Assembly (NCBI RefSeq): GCF_000407445.1
Contig: NZ_ASWB01000005.1
Coordinates: 186,001 to 250,000, forward strand
Origin: Enterococcus moraviensis ATCC BAA-383
Lineage (GTDB): Bacteria > Bacillota > Bacilli > Lactobacillales > Enterococcaceae
Reading direction: 5' to 3'
Length of the DNA stretch: 64,000 nucleotides
Below the pieces are notes generated by a model, which saw only the letters and a list, made by a program, of their open reading frames with translations, was not told where the DNA came from and did not search any database. Both the position numbers and the translations under genes were made by a program. Below, in pieces: positions 8,227 to 19,020 of the stretch. Numbering within the stretch: position 1 is the first letter of the stretch; each line of letters begins with the position of its first letter.

Positions 8227-9252
8227 ATGACGATTCGTAATTATTTAAAAGATCATTGGCTTCTATTGATTGGCTGGTTGTTTTTTATAGGAGTGACTTG
8301 TTTTATTTTATGGCTATCTCCAGATATGGTAGTGAATTTTTCAGTAATTGGGTATTTGGTCTTATTACAGGGGTTATTTTTACTCCTTTTTCTAACAATT
8401 GATTATTCATTAAAAAAGCGGTGGTGGCGTTCTTTAGACATTTCTGAGCATCCACCTTCTTTCGAACAGTATTTAGGTGAAGCTTCAAAGTCGGAAGAGA
8501 AACTAGTTCAACATTATATCAATGGGTTGTTAGTTGAGCATCAGCAAGAGATGCAACAAGCAATCAATAATCAACAGGACCAAAAAGATTATATCGATTC
8601 CTGGGTCCATGAAATAAAAGTTCCATTAGCTGCTGTAAATTTAATATTACAGTCGATCGAAGATGATATTCCAGAAAAAAAATATTATTTAGTTGAAAAT
8701 GAATTGGGTAAAATCGATGAATATGTGGAGCAAGTTCTTTATTATGCTAGACTAGATACTTTTTCCAGAGATTATTTGATTCAGGAATATTCGCTAAAAG
8801 AAATCGTTCAGTCTGTGATTCGGACACAAGGCAATTATTTTATTCAAAAAAACTTGCGCTTCTCAATAGAAGGAAACGATCAAATGATCCTGACTGATGC
8901 AAAATGGGTAGCGTTTATTTTTAAACAATTGGTTAGTAATGCAATTAAATATACACCGGCCGGCGGTGAAATCAGTGTTACGTTATCACGTACAAAAGAA
9001 GGTGCTTGGTTATCGTTGAAAGATACCGGAATTGGTATTCCAAAAGAGGATCAGCGTCGAATTTTTGATAAAGGATTTACAGGTGAAAATGGTCGGACAA
9101 GCGAACAACATTCGACAGGATTAGGCTTATATTTAGCCAAGAGCCTAGCAGACAAATTAGGTCATCAATTGACAATGGAGTCAGTCGAAGGAGAAGGAAC
9201 GACGATGAAGTTGTTGTTTCCGTTTTTGAGTTATTTCAATGAGAGAAGATAA
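8227..9252 (+). CDS. sapS: BceS-type intramembrane-sensing histidine kinase
   Basis: The 341-residue kinase has two N-terminal membrane segments (about 11-31 and 38-58) with almost no extracellular loop, the hallmark of intramembrane-sensing kinases. The dimerisation/phospho-acceptor box carries H128 (DSWVHEIKVPLAAV). The ATPase domain shows an N box (LVSNAIKYTP), G1 (DTGIGIP) and G2 (GLGLYLAKSL). Kinases of this class receive their signal from a partner BceAB-type ABC transporter; none is encoded next door, so the sensor transporter must lie outside the window, as in the E. faecalis SapAB-SapRS network. It is followed by a good terminator. Confidence 0.87.
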   Translation: MTIRNYLKDHWLLLIGWLFFIGVTCFILWLSPDMVVNFSVIGYLVLLQGLFLLLFLTIDYSLKKRWWRSLDISEHPPSFEQYLGEASKSEEKLVQHYINGLLVEHQQEMQQAINNQQDQKDYIDSWVHEIKVPLAAVNLILQSIEDDIPEKKYYLVENELGKIDEYVEQVLYYARLDTFSRDYLIQEYSLKEIVQSVIRTQGNYFIQKNLRFSIEGNDQMILTDAKWVAFIFKQLVSNAIKYTPAGGEISVTLSRTKEGAWLSLKDTGIGIPKEDQRRIFDKGFTGENGRTSEQHSTGLGLYLAKSLADKLGHQLTMESVEGEGTTMKLLFPFLSYFNERR

Positions 9253-9258
9253 AGAGTT

Positions 9259-9298
9259 GTGTTGAGAAAGTTCGTATTATTTCTCAACACTTTTTTTT
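9259..9298 (+). terminator. Terminator of the two-component operon
   Basis: A perfect 11-bp stem GTGTTGAGAAA / TTTCTCAACAC is followed by eight T. Confidence 0.88.
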
Positions 9299-9427
9299 AG
9301 TATAAATCATCAGGATTACGTATAGAATTAATGAGTAGAAAGCTATTATCATGAAAGAAAAGATGGGCATTATTTCTAATAAATGAGAAAAAATTTATTG
9401 AACTTTCTCATATCTTATAGTTGTATA

Positions 9428-9441
9428 GCAAACGTTTTTAT
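9428..9441. promoter_or_regulatory. Weak cre-like site upstream of the sugar porter
   Basis: AGCAAACGTTTTTA matches the CcpA consensus TGWAARCGYTWNCW only partly, but its place before a sugar transporter fits catabolite control. Treated as a weak candidate. Confidence 0.25.
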
Positions 9442-9480
9442 TGTTAGACTTAGTTTATCATATTTTGATAGGAGCGGATT

Positions 9481-10344
9481 ATGGAGATATTAGTAGCTTT
9501 GGTCCCAATGTTTGCATGGGGCAGTATTGGTCTAGTTAGTGGTAAAATTGGTGGCAGTGCCAATCAACAGACTCTTGGTATGACCATTGGCGCTTTGATT
9601 TTTTCAATCATTATTTATTTTGTCGTTCAGCCAGCAATCACTGTTCAAATGATTGTGATTGGAATTTTATCTGGCTTGTTTTGGAGTGTTGGACAAAATC
9701 AACAATTTCATGGGATGAAATATTTGGGTGTATCTGTCGGGTTGCCTGTTTCAACTGGAATGCAGTTGATTGTGAATACAATTGCGGGAGCTGTATTTTT
9801 TCATGAATGGAAAGGGAGTCGTGATTTCCTTCTAGGATTTATAGCATTAGGTCTATTGGTTTTAGGTTCATATTTAACTGCGCGACAAGATGACGACGGT
9901 AGTGTGAAGCCAACAAACGCGATGTTTGATTTTAATAAAGGACTACGGGCGTTGATTTTTTCAACGATTGGTTATGGAGCGTATACAATCATTATTAATG
10001 CAGCTGGGCTTGACCCAATGGGGATCATTTTGCCTCAAAGTATTGGCATGTTGATTGGTGCTAGCTTCTTTGCATTCAAAAAGGTCAAACTGGATCGTTA
10101 CGTTTGGAAAAATATGAGTTGTGGTCTGTTATGGGGGCTAGGAAATATTTGTATGTTGCTGACAATGCGTCAAATTGGTTTGGCAATCAGCTTCTCATTG
10201 TCCCAAATGGGAATTATTATTTCAACTTTAGGTGGAATTTATCTACTAGGTGAGAGCAAGTCTAAAAAAGAAATGAGATATGTTATTATAGGTTGCTTAT
10301 TCGTTATTTTTGGTGGTATTCTTTTAGGGTATATGAAAGCGTAA
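9481..10344 (+). CDS. GRP-family sugar porter (GlcU/RbsU type)
   Basis: The 287-residue protein has about ten hydrophobic segments and the family-typical opening LVALVPMFAWGSIGLVSGKIGG and the segment SGLFWSVGQNQQFHGMKYLGVS. GRP (glucose/ribose porter) proteins of the drug/metabolite superfamily import sugars such as glucose or ribose by proton symport. AGGAG precedes the ATG. It is a monocistronic gene flanked by terminators. Whether glucose or ribose is transported cannot be told from sequence. Confidence 0.88.
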   Translation: MEILVALVPMFAWGSIGLVSGKIGGSANQQTLGMTIGALIFSIIIYFVVQPAITVQMIVIGILSGLFWSVGQNQQFHGMKYLGVSVGLPVSTGMQLIVNTIAGAVFFHEWKGSRDFLLGFIALGLLVLGSYLTARQDDDGSVKPTNAMFDFNKGLRALIFSTIGYGAYTIIINAAGLDPMGIILPQSIGMLIGASFFAFKKVKLDRYVWKNMSCGLLWGLGNICMLLTMRQIGLAISFSLSQMGIIISTLGGIYLLGESKSKKEMRYVIIGCLFVIFGGILLGYMKA

Positions 10345-10367
10345 ATGTCATATTTACGCTTATTTTT
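10339..10367 (+). terminator. Terminator of the sugar porter gene
   Basis: GCGTAAAT and ATTTACGC form an 8-bp perfect stem that starts just before the stop codon, followed by TTATTTTT. Confidence 0.75.
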
Positions 10368-10429
10368 ATGAGGAAATTTTACGATTATTCACATGATAAG
10401 ATGGAATGATTTTTATTGGAGGAAAAGAA

Positions 10430-11818
10430 ATGTCAATGTTTCGTAAAAAAGAGCTGACGGCGGTTTCAAGTGAGCCAAGTTCAATGAAAAAAGAGTTAAA
10501 AACAATGGATCTGATCATGCTTGGGATCGGTGCGATTGTTGGAACTGGGATTTTTGTAGTGACGGGCGTTGCAGCTGAACAATATGCAGGACCGGCACTG
10601 TCGCTTTCATTTTTAGTTGCGGCTGGAGCCATTGTTTTAGCTGGATTATGTTATGCGGAATTTGCATCAAGAATCCCGGCAATCGGTGGGCCATATGCCT
10701 ATATGTATGTTGTTTTTGGAGAACTTGTCGCTTGGATGACGGGGTGGTTAGTGATTTGTGAATTCTTTCTAGCCGTTTCCTCAGTGGCTTCAGGTTGGTC
10801 GGGTTATGTTCATGGATTTTTAAATAGTCTGGGTGTGGATTTACCCAAAGCATTGAGTGGCGCTTACAATCCAGCAAAGGGTACTTATGTTGATTTGATT
10901 GCGATGCTCGTTCTTTTAGCGGTTACATTTTGGGTATCATTAGAGGCAAAAACAGCTTTACGCTTAAATAATGTCATGGTATTTGTTAAGTTTGGGATTA
11001 TTGCGCTCTTTTTGGTGGTTGGAATCTTTTATGTGAAACCAGATAATTGGCAGCCGTTTATGCCATTTGGCTTTTCAGGTGTAGTAAGTGGCGCTGCTGT
11101 TGTCTTTTTTGCTTTTTTAGGATTTGATGCAGTAAGTATGACAGCGGAAGAAGTGAAAGACCCGCAAAAAGATATTCCTAAAGGAATTATTGGATCGATT
11201 ATCATTGCGACTGTTTTGTATGTGATTGTAACGTTAGTTTTGACTGGGATCGTGCCATTTGATGTTTTAGGTGTGAAAGATCCAGTGGCGTTTGCGATGC
11301 GCTTTGTTCAACGTGATGGTGTGGCAGGTATCATTTCTGTTGGGGCGATTTTGACTCTTTTAACAGTGACAATTTCGATGATGTACAGTTTGGCTAGAAT
11401 TATTTATGCCATTAGTAAAGACGGACTATTACCGAAATTTATGAGTAAAATAGATGAAAAAAATCGGACACCTAAAAATGCAACTTATGTTGCTGGAATA
11501 TGTACGATGATTTTCGCTGGAGTTGTCCCGATGGAGCTATTGGCTGAGTTGACGAATATTGTAACATTGATGTACTTGATTGTGATGGCGATCGGTATTA
11601 TTCGCCTAAGGAAAGTAGCAGGACAGCCAAAACCGGGAGAATTTAAAATTCCGTTTGTACCTCTTGTCCCGATTTTATTGGTCATTGTGAGTATTGGGTT
11701 GATGTTACAATTACAAGCAGCAACATGGAAAGCTTTCGCAATAGCTTTAGTGTTAGGTTTTATCATTTATTTTGCTTATGGATACAGACACAGTAATGAA
11801 GGAAAAACCAAAAATTAA
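10430..11818 (+). CDS. APC-family amino acid permease
   Basis: The longest frame begins at 10406, but TTGGAGGAAA lies just before the ATG at 10430, so the protein is taken as 462 residues. It has twelve hydrophobic segments and the APC signature near the start (LIMLGIGAIVGTGIFVVTG), plus FFAFLGFDAVSMTAEEVKDPQKDIP, which is typical of the cationic/branched amino acid subfamily (YfnA/YhdG-like). It imports amino acids across the cytoplasmic membrane, probably by proton symport. The substrate is not assignable from sequence. It is monocistronic with its own terminator. Confidence 0.9.
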   Translation: MSMFRKKELTAVSSEPSSMKKELKTMDLIMLGIGAIVGTGIFVVTGVAAEQYAGPALSLSFLVAAGAIVLAGLCYAEFASRIPAIGGPYAYMYVVFGELVAWMTGWLVICEFFLAVSSVASGWSGYVHGFLNSLGVDLPKALSGAYNPAKGTYVDLIAMLVLLAVTFWVSLEAKTALRLNNVMVFVKFGIIALFLVVGIFYVKPDNWQPFMPFGFSGVVSGAAVVFFAFLGFDAVSMTAEEVKDPQKDIPKGIIGSIIIATVLYVIVTLVLTGIVPFDVLGVKDPVAFAMRFVQRDGVAGIISVGAILTLLTVTISMMYSLARIIYAISKDGLLPKFMSKIDEKNRTPKNATYVAGICTMIFAGVVPMELLAELTNIVTLMYLIVMAIGIIRLRKVAGQPKPGEFKIPFVPLVPILLVIVSIGLMLQLQAATWKAFAIALVLGFIIYFAYGYRHSNEGKTKN

Positions 11819-11824
11819 ACATAG

Positions 11825-11857
11825 AAATCAGTGATCGAAAGGATTGCTGATTTTTTT
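11825..11857 (+). terminator. Terminator of the permease gene
   Basis: AAATCAGTGATC pairs with GATTGCTGATTT (two wobble pairs), followed by a T-run. Confidence 0.8.
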
Positions 11858-11883
11858 CTGTCTTTTCCGAAAATAAAGGAATT

Positions 11884-11913
11884 ATACTGTAAATCGTGAT
11901 TCGTTTACAGTAT
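11884..11913. promoter_or_regulatory. Perfect dyad operator upstream of fumC
   Basis: ATACTGTAAA (11884-11893) and its exact reverse complement TTTACAGTAT (11904-11913) are separated by 10 bp. The right arm merges with a -10-like TATAGT. A 10-10-10 dyad 38 bp before the fumC start is a strong candidate repressor or activator site for the fumC-malic enzyme operon. The cognate regulator is not recognisable and none is encoded next door. Confidence 0.65.
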
Positions 11914-11950
11914 AGTGATAGTAAACAAAGAAAGAGAGCGAGGCAAAAGA

Positions 11951-13315
11951 ATGTCATTTCGTATCGAACAGGATTCTATGGGAGAAATCAACGTTCCAAA
12001 AACCGCACTTTGGGGAGCACAAACTGAGCGTAGTCGGCAAAATTTTAACATTGGTATAGAAAAAATGCCCGATGCTCTTATTCAAGCGTTGGCCTTAATA
12101 AAAAAGAATGCGGCTAAAGCAAATGAGGAAACAGGCAAGATAGAGCCGAAAATCAGCGAAGCCATTCAAGAGGCAGCCGATACAATCATTAAAGGCGAAG
12201 TGGCTGAACAGTTTCCTTTATCCTTGTGGCAAACAGGTAGCGGTACACAAACAAATATGAACGTTAATGAAGTTATTGCACACTTAGCGAGTGAAAAGGG
12301 TGTAACCGTTCATCCGAACGATCATGTCAATATGTCTCAAAGCTCGAATGATGTTTTTCCGAGTGCGATACACATAGCAGCGGTGCAATTGATTGAACAC
12401 CAACTTTTTCCTGTAATGAACCAGATGATTCAAACGTTGCATAGTTTAGAGGCTGAAAACGAAAAAATTATAAAAATCGGCCGAACTCATCTACAAGATG
12501 CAACGCCAGTGACTTTCGCTCAAGAAATCAGTGGATGGCGTTCTGGTTTAGAACATAGCTACCAGATGTTGATGTTGACGTTAAAAGAGCTCAAACAATT
12601 AGCTATCGGTGGTACAGCAGTGGGGACTGGACTGAATGCCTCAAAGGAATATGTTGCGCTATTCTTTAAGAATTTAAATGAAGAAACAGCCCTAGATTTC
12701 TCAGAGAATCCAAATAAATTTCATGCGTTAGCAAGTAAAGATGCTGTTGTTTTTACTTCTGGAGCATTAAAGGCGCTTGCAGCAAATATGATGAAAATGG
12801 CGAACGATATCCGCTGGATGGCAAGTGGACCAAGAAGTGGATTAGGTGAAATCACGATTCCAGCTAATGAACCAGGTAGTTCTATTATGCCAGGTAAAAT
12901 CAATCCCACTCAATGTGAAGCATTGACGATGGTTGCGATTCAAGTCATGGGAAATGATGCGACGATTGGAATCGGTGCCTCACAAGGAAACTTTGAATTG
13001 AATGTCTATATGCCAGTAATTGCATATAATTTGCTTCAAAGTATTGTGTTATTAACAGATGGACTGCGTTCATTTGATCAAAATTGTTTGGTCGGAATCA
13101 AGGCAGATCAGGAAAAAATGACGCAATATGTGGAGCAGTCTTTAATGCTTGTAACAGCGTTAAATCCTCATATTGGGTATGATAATGGTGCTAAAATTGC
13201 TAAAAAAGCGTTTGAAGAAAACACCACATTAAAACAAGCAGCACAAGCGTTAGGACTTGTTACAGAAGAAGAATACGAACGGTGGGTCAAACCTGAGCAG
13301 ATGCTGGGTCAATAA
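11951..13315 (+). CDS. fumC: Class II fumarate hydratase
   Basis: The 454-residue enzyme interconverts fumarate and L-malate. The class II fumarase/aspartase signature GSSIMPGKINP lies at about residues 309-319, with further conserved runs GSGTQTNMNVNEV, HPNDHVNMSQSSND and GRTHLQDATPVT. The ATG at 11951 is chosen over the frame opening at 11915 because the protein then begins MSFRIEQDSMGEI as in the family, with GAGCGAGG upstream. The malic enzyme gene follows after 21 bp, so the two form an operon turning fumarate into pyruvate and CO2. The perfect dyad just upstream suggests specific regulation. Confidence 0.96.
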   Translation: MSFRIEQDSMGEINVPKTALWGAQTERSRQNFNIGIEKMPDALIQALALIKKNAAKANEETGKIEPKISEAIQEAADTIIKGEVAEQFPLSLWQTGSGTQTNMNVNEVIAHLASEKGVTVHPNDHVNMSQSSNDVFPSAIHIAAVQLIEHQLFPVMNQMIQTLHSLEAENEKIIKIGRTHLQDATPVTFAQEISGWRSGLEHSYQMLMLTLKELKQLAIGGTAVGTGLNASKEYVALFFKNLNEETALDFSENPNKFHALASKDAVVFTSGALKALAANMMKMANDIRWMASGPRSGLGEITIPANEPGSSIMPGKINPTQCEALTMVAIQVMGNDATIGIGASQGNFELNVYMPVIAYNLLQSIVLLTDGLRSFDQNCLVGIKADQEKMTQYVEQSLMLVTALNPHIGYDNGAKIAKKAFEENTTLKQAAQALGLVTEEEYERWVKPEQMLGQ

Positions 13316-13336
13316 ACATGGGAAGGAATGAAAAAA

Positions 13337-14521
13337 ATGGCAGATATTTATGAAGAAGCATTAAAAGCCCACAAACAATGGCGAGGAAAGATTGATATCC
13401 ATTCAAAAGTTGAAGTGAAAACAAAAGAAGACCTATCCTTAGCCTATACACCAGGAGTAGCTGAACCATGTAGAAAAATCTATGAAAAACCAAATTCAGT
13501 GTATGATTATACATGGAAGGGCAACACCGTAGCAGTTGTAACAGACGGAACGGCAGTTCTTGGATTAGGTGATATTGGCCCTAAGGCAGCACTGCCTGTT
13601 ATGGAAGGAAAAGCATTATTGTTTAAAGAATTTGCTGGAATCGATGCTATTCCCATTTGTTTAGATACAAAAGATCCAAAAGAAATTATTACTATCATCA
13701 AAGCAATGGCTCCAACATTTGGGGGAATCAATTTAGAAGATATCTCTGCTCCTCGTTGTGTAGAAATTGAACGTACACTGATTGAAGAATTGGATATTCC
13801 CGTTTTTCATGATGATCAACATGGAACCGCAATCGTTACGATCGCGGCGTTGATCAATGCGCTTAAAATAGTGAATAAGAAAGTGGATGACATCAAAGTT
13901 GTTGTGTCTGGAACAGGAGCGGCAGGGAGTGCAATCATCAAAATGCTGCATCATTTTGGCGTGAAAACAATCATTGCATTTAACATTGATGGTGCATTAT
14001 CTAAGACGATGAAGCGACCAATGAACTTTTTAGAAAAAGAAATCGTAGAAATCACGAATGAAGAACAGTTCAATGGTTCTTTAGCGGAAGCAATGGTTGG
14101 GGCGGATGTTTTTATTGGTGTTTCAGCACCTAAGTTGGTTTCTAAAGCAATGGTTGCGTCGATGAACGCTGGTGCTATTGTATTTCCAATGGCTAATCCT
14201 GAATCAGAAATTGATTATCAAGATGCAATCGATGCAGGAGCAGCGGTAGTCGGAACGGGGCGTTCAGATCATCCAAATCAAATCAACAATGTGTTAGCTT
14301 TTCCTGGACTATTTAAAGGTGCTTTCGTGGCTGGCGCTACAAAAATCACTGAAAATATGAAATTAGCCGCAGCTAAAGCAATTGCAGAAATCATCCCAGA
14401 TTCTGAATTAACGAGCGAATACATTATTCCCTCACCATTTAATCAAGAATTAGTAGAAGTCATCATTCGAGAAGTAGCTGAAACAGCTGTACAAGATGGG
14501 GTCATTAGAAAGGAACACTAA
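13337..14521 (+). CDS. Malic enzyme (malate dehydrogenase, oxaloacetate-decarboxylating)
   Basis: This 394-residue protein is of the short bacterial malic enzyme class that converts L-malate to pyruvate and CO2 with reduction of NAD(P). Seen motifs are the N-terminal SLAYTPGVAEPC, the substrate/metal region FHDDQHGTAIV, and a Rossmann motif VVSGTGAAGSA. An ATG at 13328 is too close to the GGAAGG at 13321-13326, so the ATG at 13337 is taken. Being co-transcribed with fumC implies use of fumarate (for example released in amino-acid or nucleotide metabolism) as a source of pyruvate. It resembles MaeE/MalS-type enzymes; cofactor specificity cannot be told. Confidence 0.93.
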   Translation: MADIYEEALKAHKQWRGKIDIHSKVEVKTKEDLSLAYTPGVAEPCRKIYEKPNSVYDYTWKGNTVAVVTDGTAVLGLGDIGPKAALPVMEGKALLFKEFAGIDAIPICLDTKDPKEIITIIKAMAPTFGGINLEDISAPRCVEIERTLIEELDIPVFHDDQHGTAIVTIAALINALKIVNKKVDDIKVVVSGTGAAGSAIIKMLHHFGVKTIIAFNIDGALSKTMKRPMNFLEKEIVEITNEEQFNGSLAEAMVGADVFIGVSAPKLVSKAMVASMNAGAIVFPMANPESEIDYQDAIDAGAAVVGTGRSDHPNQINNVLAFPGLFKGAFVAGATKITENMKLAAAKAIAEIIPDSELTSEYIIPSPFNQELVEVIIREVAETAVQDGVIRKEH

Positions 14522-14534
14522 TCTAAACTAGAAG

Positions 14535-14580
14535 TTTCCGCCAGTTTAAAAAAAATAGAAATGGCGGACCCTTTTTTCTT
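14535..14580 (+). terminator. Terminator of the fumC-malic enzyme operon
   Basis: TCCGCCA (14537-14543) pairs with TGGCGGA (14562-14568), followed by CCC and a T-run. Confidence 0.75.
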
Positions 14581-14604
14581 GATAGAAAATATAAGGATTT
14601 CTAG

Positions 14605-16686
<2,082 letters not shown>

Positions 16687-16712
16687 TATTTAAAAGGTAC
16701 AACCATATAAAT

Positions 16713-16749
16713 AAAACGATCCGCAAGCAGTTTGCTGGGATCGTTTTTT
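16713..16749 (+). terminator. Terminator of metG
   Basis: AAAACGATCC and GGATCGTTTT form the stem, with an inner GCAAGCAGTTTGCTG loop region, followed by a T-run. Confidence 0.85.
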
Positions 16750-16880
16750 TATTTTTAAAAGGGTGTACGATTTAAACCAATTTGATAAATAATGTTAGCA
16801 AACATATCAAAAAAAGTAGATTTGTTGTATTATTATTTAGAAGAACAAAAAATAGAGTATGCAAACAAGGAGAATATGGG

Positions 16881-18119
16881 ATGAGATTAAAGAAGTATGT
16901 AGTAGGGATTTTTACAGTAGTTGCGATATTTTTATTAGCAGCATGTGGATCAGATCCACGGAAAGATTTTACCAAAGCATTATTTAGTATTAAAGGGGAC
17001 GACTATAACGCAGCAAGCTTCAAAATGAAAATCAAAGATTTAGCTTACGATGGGGATGAAGGCGGCGCGTATGTAAAAATGATCGCGAGCCAATTGAAAG
17101 ACATGAGTATTGATGGAAAATATGCGATCGATGATAAGACTGATACTATGAAAATGGACATTACAGCGAATTTATTTGGTGAAAAATTGCCATTCCAATT
17201 TGTTGGGAACGAAGACAACTATTACATGTCGACAAGTTTTGTCTCAGGATTAATAGATTTAGCGAATTCATTCGACTATCCAATTGAGCTTAGCAAAAGT
17301 GATTTGAATAAGTTAAAAGGGAAATACATTGATATTGCTGAAGCAGGAGATACCCTTACTTCAGGTGAACTAGACAAGAAAACAGATCCTTTAAAAAATA
17401 ATTCACTTACAAATGCTGAGGATTCCAAAATGGGAATCGAAGTTAAAAGGTTGATTGAAAGCTTTGATAAACAATCATTTAAAAAAGACAAAGACGTTGT
17501 GACACACACATTTACTAAAAAAGAAATCATCCAAATAATGGAAAAAATAGATGAAGTTGCTAAGGAAAACAAAGACTATAAAAAGTCAGATGATGCTAAA
17601 GAAATGAAAGATGCCATCAAGTCATTGAAAAAGGATATCGATAAACTAGATCTAAAAGTCAGCATCAATCAAAAATCAAAGGCGTTTGATTTTGAAATTG
17701 CTTTTTCAACGATCGATGAAGAAGATGCTGAAATGAGTATGGTTATGACATTGGCTGTTACGCCACAAAAAAATGATGAGAAAATCAAAATGCCATCTAA
17801 AAAAGAAATTATTAGTCAAGATGATTTAGAGGCTATTCTAGAGAATATAACAGCTTCACCTTTCGATGATTTAGATTCTGATTTGGATTTAGAAGATGAT
17901 TCAATCGATTATAGCGACTTAAAAGATGATCCGGAGATCCAAAAACTGATGGACGATCAATTAGATGAAATGATTGAGCAAATCGAAGCAAATCCAAGTG
18001 CGGTGACAGAAGAAAATGCAAAAGAAGCACGCGAAGGCGCGAAAGAAATCTTCAATGAAGAACAAATGAAAAAATTAAATGAGGCGTTGGATAAAGCATT
18101 AGATGCTGGAACTATTTAA
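16881..18119 (+). CDS. Putative lipoprotein, hypothetical
   Basis: The 412-residue product starts at the ATG at 16881 after AAGGAG, which places a short basic/hydrophobic leader and a lipobox LLAAC with lipidated C22, so it should be anchored to the outer face of the membrane. The mature part is highly charged, lysine and acidic rich, with predicted beta-strand content in the first half and a long acidic helical C-terminus from about residue 310. I do not recognise a domain with certainty; similar enterococcal and listerial lipoproteins are annotated as hypothetical. It is monocistronic between metG and a bidirectional terminator. Confidence 0.8.
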   Translation: MRLKKYVVGIFTVVAIFLLAACGSDPRKDFTKALFSIKGDDYNAASFKMKIKDLAYDGDEGGAYVKMIASQLKDMSIDGKYAIDDKTDTMKMDITANLFGEKLPFQFVGNEDNYYMSTSFVSGLIDLANSFDYPIELSKSDLNKLKGKYIDIAEAGDTLTSGELDKKTDPLKNNSLTNAEDSKMGIEVKRLIESFDKQSFKKDKDVVTHTFTKKEIIQIMEKIDEVAKENKDYKKSDDAKEMKDAIKSLKKDIDKLDLKVSINQKSKAFDFEIAFSTIDEEDAEMSMVMTLAVTPQKNDEKIKMPSKKEIISQDDLEAILENITASPFDDLDSDLDLEDDSIDYSDLKDDPEIQKLMDDQLDEMIEQIEANPSAVTEENAKEAREGAKEIFNEEQMKKLNEALDKALDAGTI

Positions 18120-18133
18120 AGAAAAAAATAAAG

Positions 18134-18187
18134 ACGAGGATTTTGTAGCTAAACTAAAAATTAGCTACAAAACTCTCGTTTTTTTTG
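18134..18187. terminator. Bidirectional terminator between convergent genes
   Basis: ACGAGGATTTTGTAGCTAA pairs with TTAGCTACAAAACTCTCGT; T-runs follow on both strands. It serves the lipoprotein gene and the convergent membrane protein gene. Confidence 0.88.
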
Positions 18188-18257
18188 AGAACACGAAGCC
18201 TATGAGGTCACAGCCCTTCACTAGTAAAATAGAGAACAGATTTTGGTGAGGAGGGAA

Positions 18258-18848
18258 CTAAAATTTGAGCTTTTTATTTGATTTAAATCGACGGAAACGA
18301 GTTGGTAAAAACATGATCACTATTGCATAAGGCACGCAAATGATCGACCAAGTCAAAGTTCGGCTTAAACTATTATTTTTGTATAGCCAATTAAGCAAAA
18401 AGTGAAGACCAAGTAGACTGAATCCAACGAAAAGCCAAACGACATAATTGGGCTCATTTTTACTAATAGATCGAAGAATACCGCCAAGTAGAGGCACCAA
18501 ATAAAAATAAGCACTTGTTAAAGAAATGCGCCAGCTTTTTGCGATAGTTCCAAGATTGAGTAAGAAAAATAAAATAGATAACACAATGCCAAGTGGTGGG
18601 AAAAATGCAATCAAAGCGGAGTAGATAGCTCCCCATAAAAGCATTAACGGACCTTTTACGATTGCAGCAATTGCAATAAACAGCGCAATTAATAGAAATT
18701 GCTGTGTCATGCTTCCATAGGCCAAAAGACCAAAGAGAATCAACAATACCCAATGCCAAACTGTATTGATCTGTGGCTTTCTCTGTATCGTTACATTTTT
18801 TTTGATCGTTGATTGTAGAAAGTCAGATTCCTCAAAAAAATTTTTCAA
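18258..18848 (-). CDS. Hypothetical multi-pass membrane protein
   Basis: This 196-residue protein has about six hydrophobic segments after a charged N-terminus (MKNFFEESDFLQSTIKKN) and ends with a basic tail (RFRRFKSNKKLKF). The frame opens at a TTG (18846-18848) preceded by GGAGTGAG, a rare but credible start. I do not recognise the family. It is convergent with the lipoprotein gene and shares its terminator. Confidence 0.68.
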   Translation of the reverse strand: MKNFFEESDFLQSTIKKNVTIQRKPQINTVWHWVLLILFGLLAYGSMTQQFLLIALFIAIAAIVKGPLMLLWGAIYSALIAFFPPLGIVLSILFFLLNLGTIAKSWRISLTSAYFYLVPLLGGILRSISKNEPNYVVWLFVGFSLLGLHFLLNWLYKNNSLSRTLTWSIICVPYAIVIMFLPTRFRRFKSNKKLKF

Positions 18849-18911
18849 AAAGCACTCACTCCTATCAAATTAAATAGCTGGATTGTAGTTAAGTTTACTG
18901 CTGAATAAAGG

Positions 18912-18955
18912 AAAAAACATCAGGCTAAAGTCGGTCTTTTAGTCTGATGTTTTTA
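18912..18955. terminator. Bidirectional terminator downstream of helD
   Basis: AACATCAGGCTAAAG pairs with TTTTAGTCTGATGTT; A-run on the left and T-run on the right make it work for the minus-strand helicase gene as well as on the plus strand. Confidence 0.8.
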
Positions 18956-19020
18956 AGATTTGATTAAGGTCTGAATGTGGAGTCAATTATTCGAATTTAG
19001 AGGTTATCTATTAACGTGCC

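Noticed and set aside
10515-10877. 120-codon minus-strand open frame
   Set aside because: Antisense to the well-supported amino acid permease; composition is that of a shadow frame.
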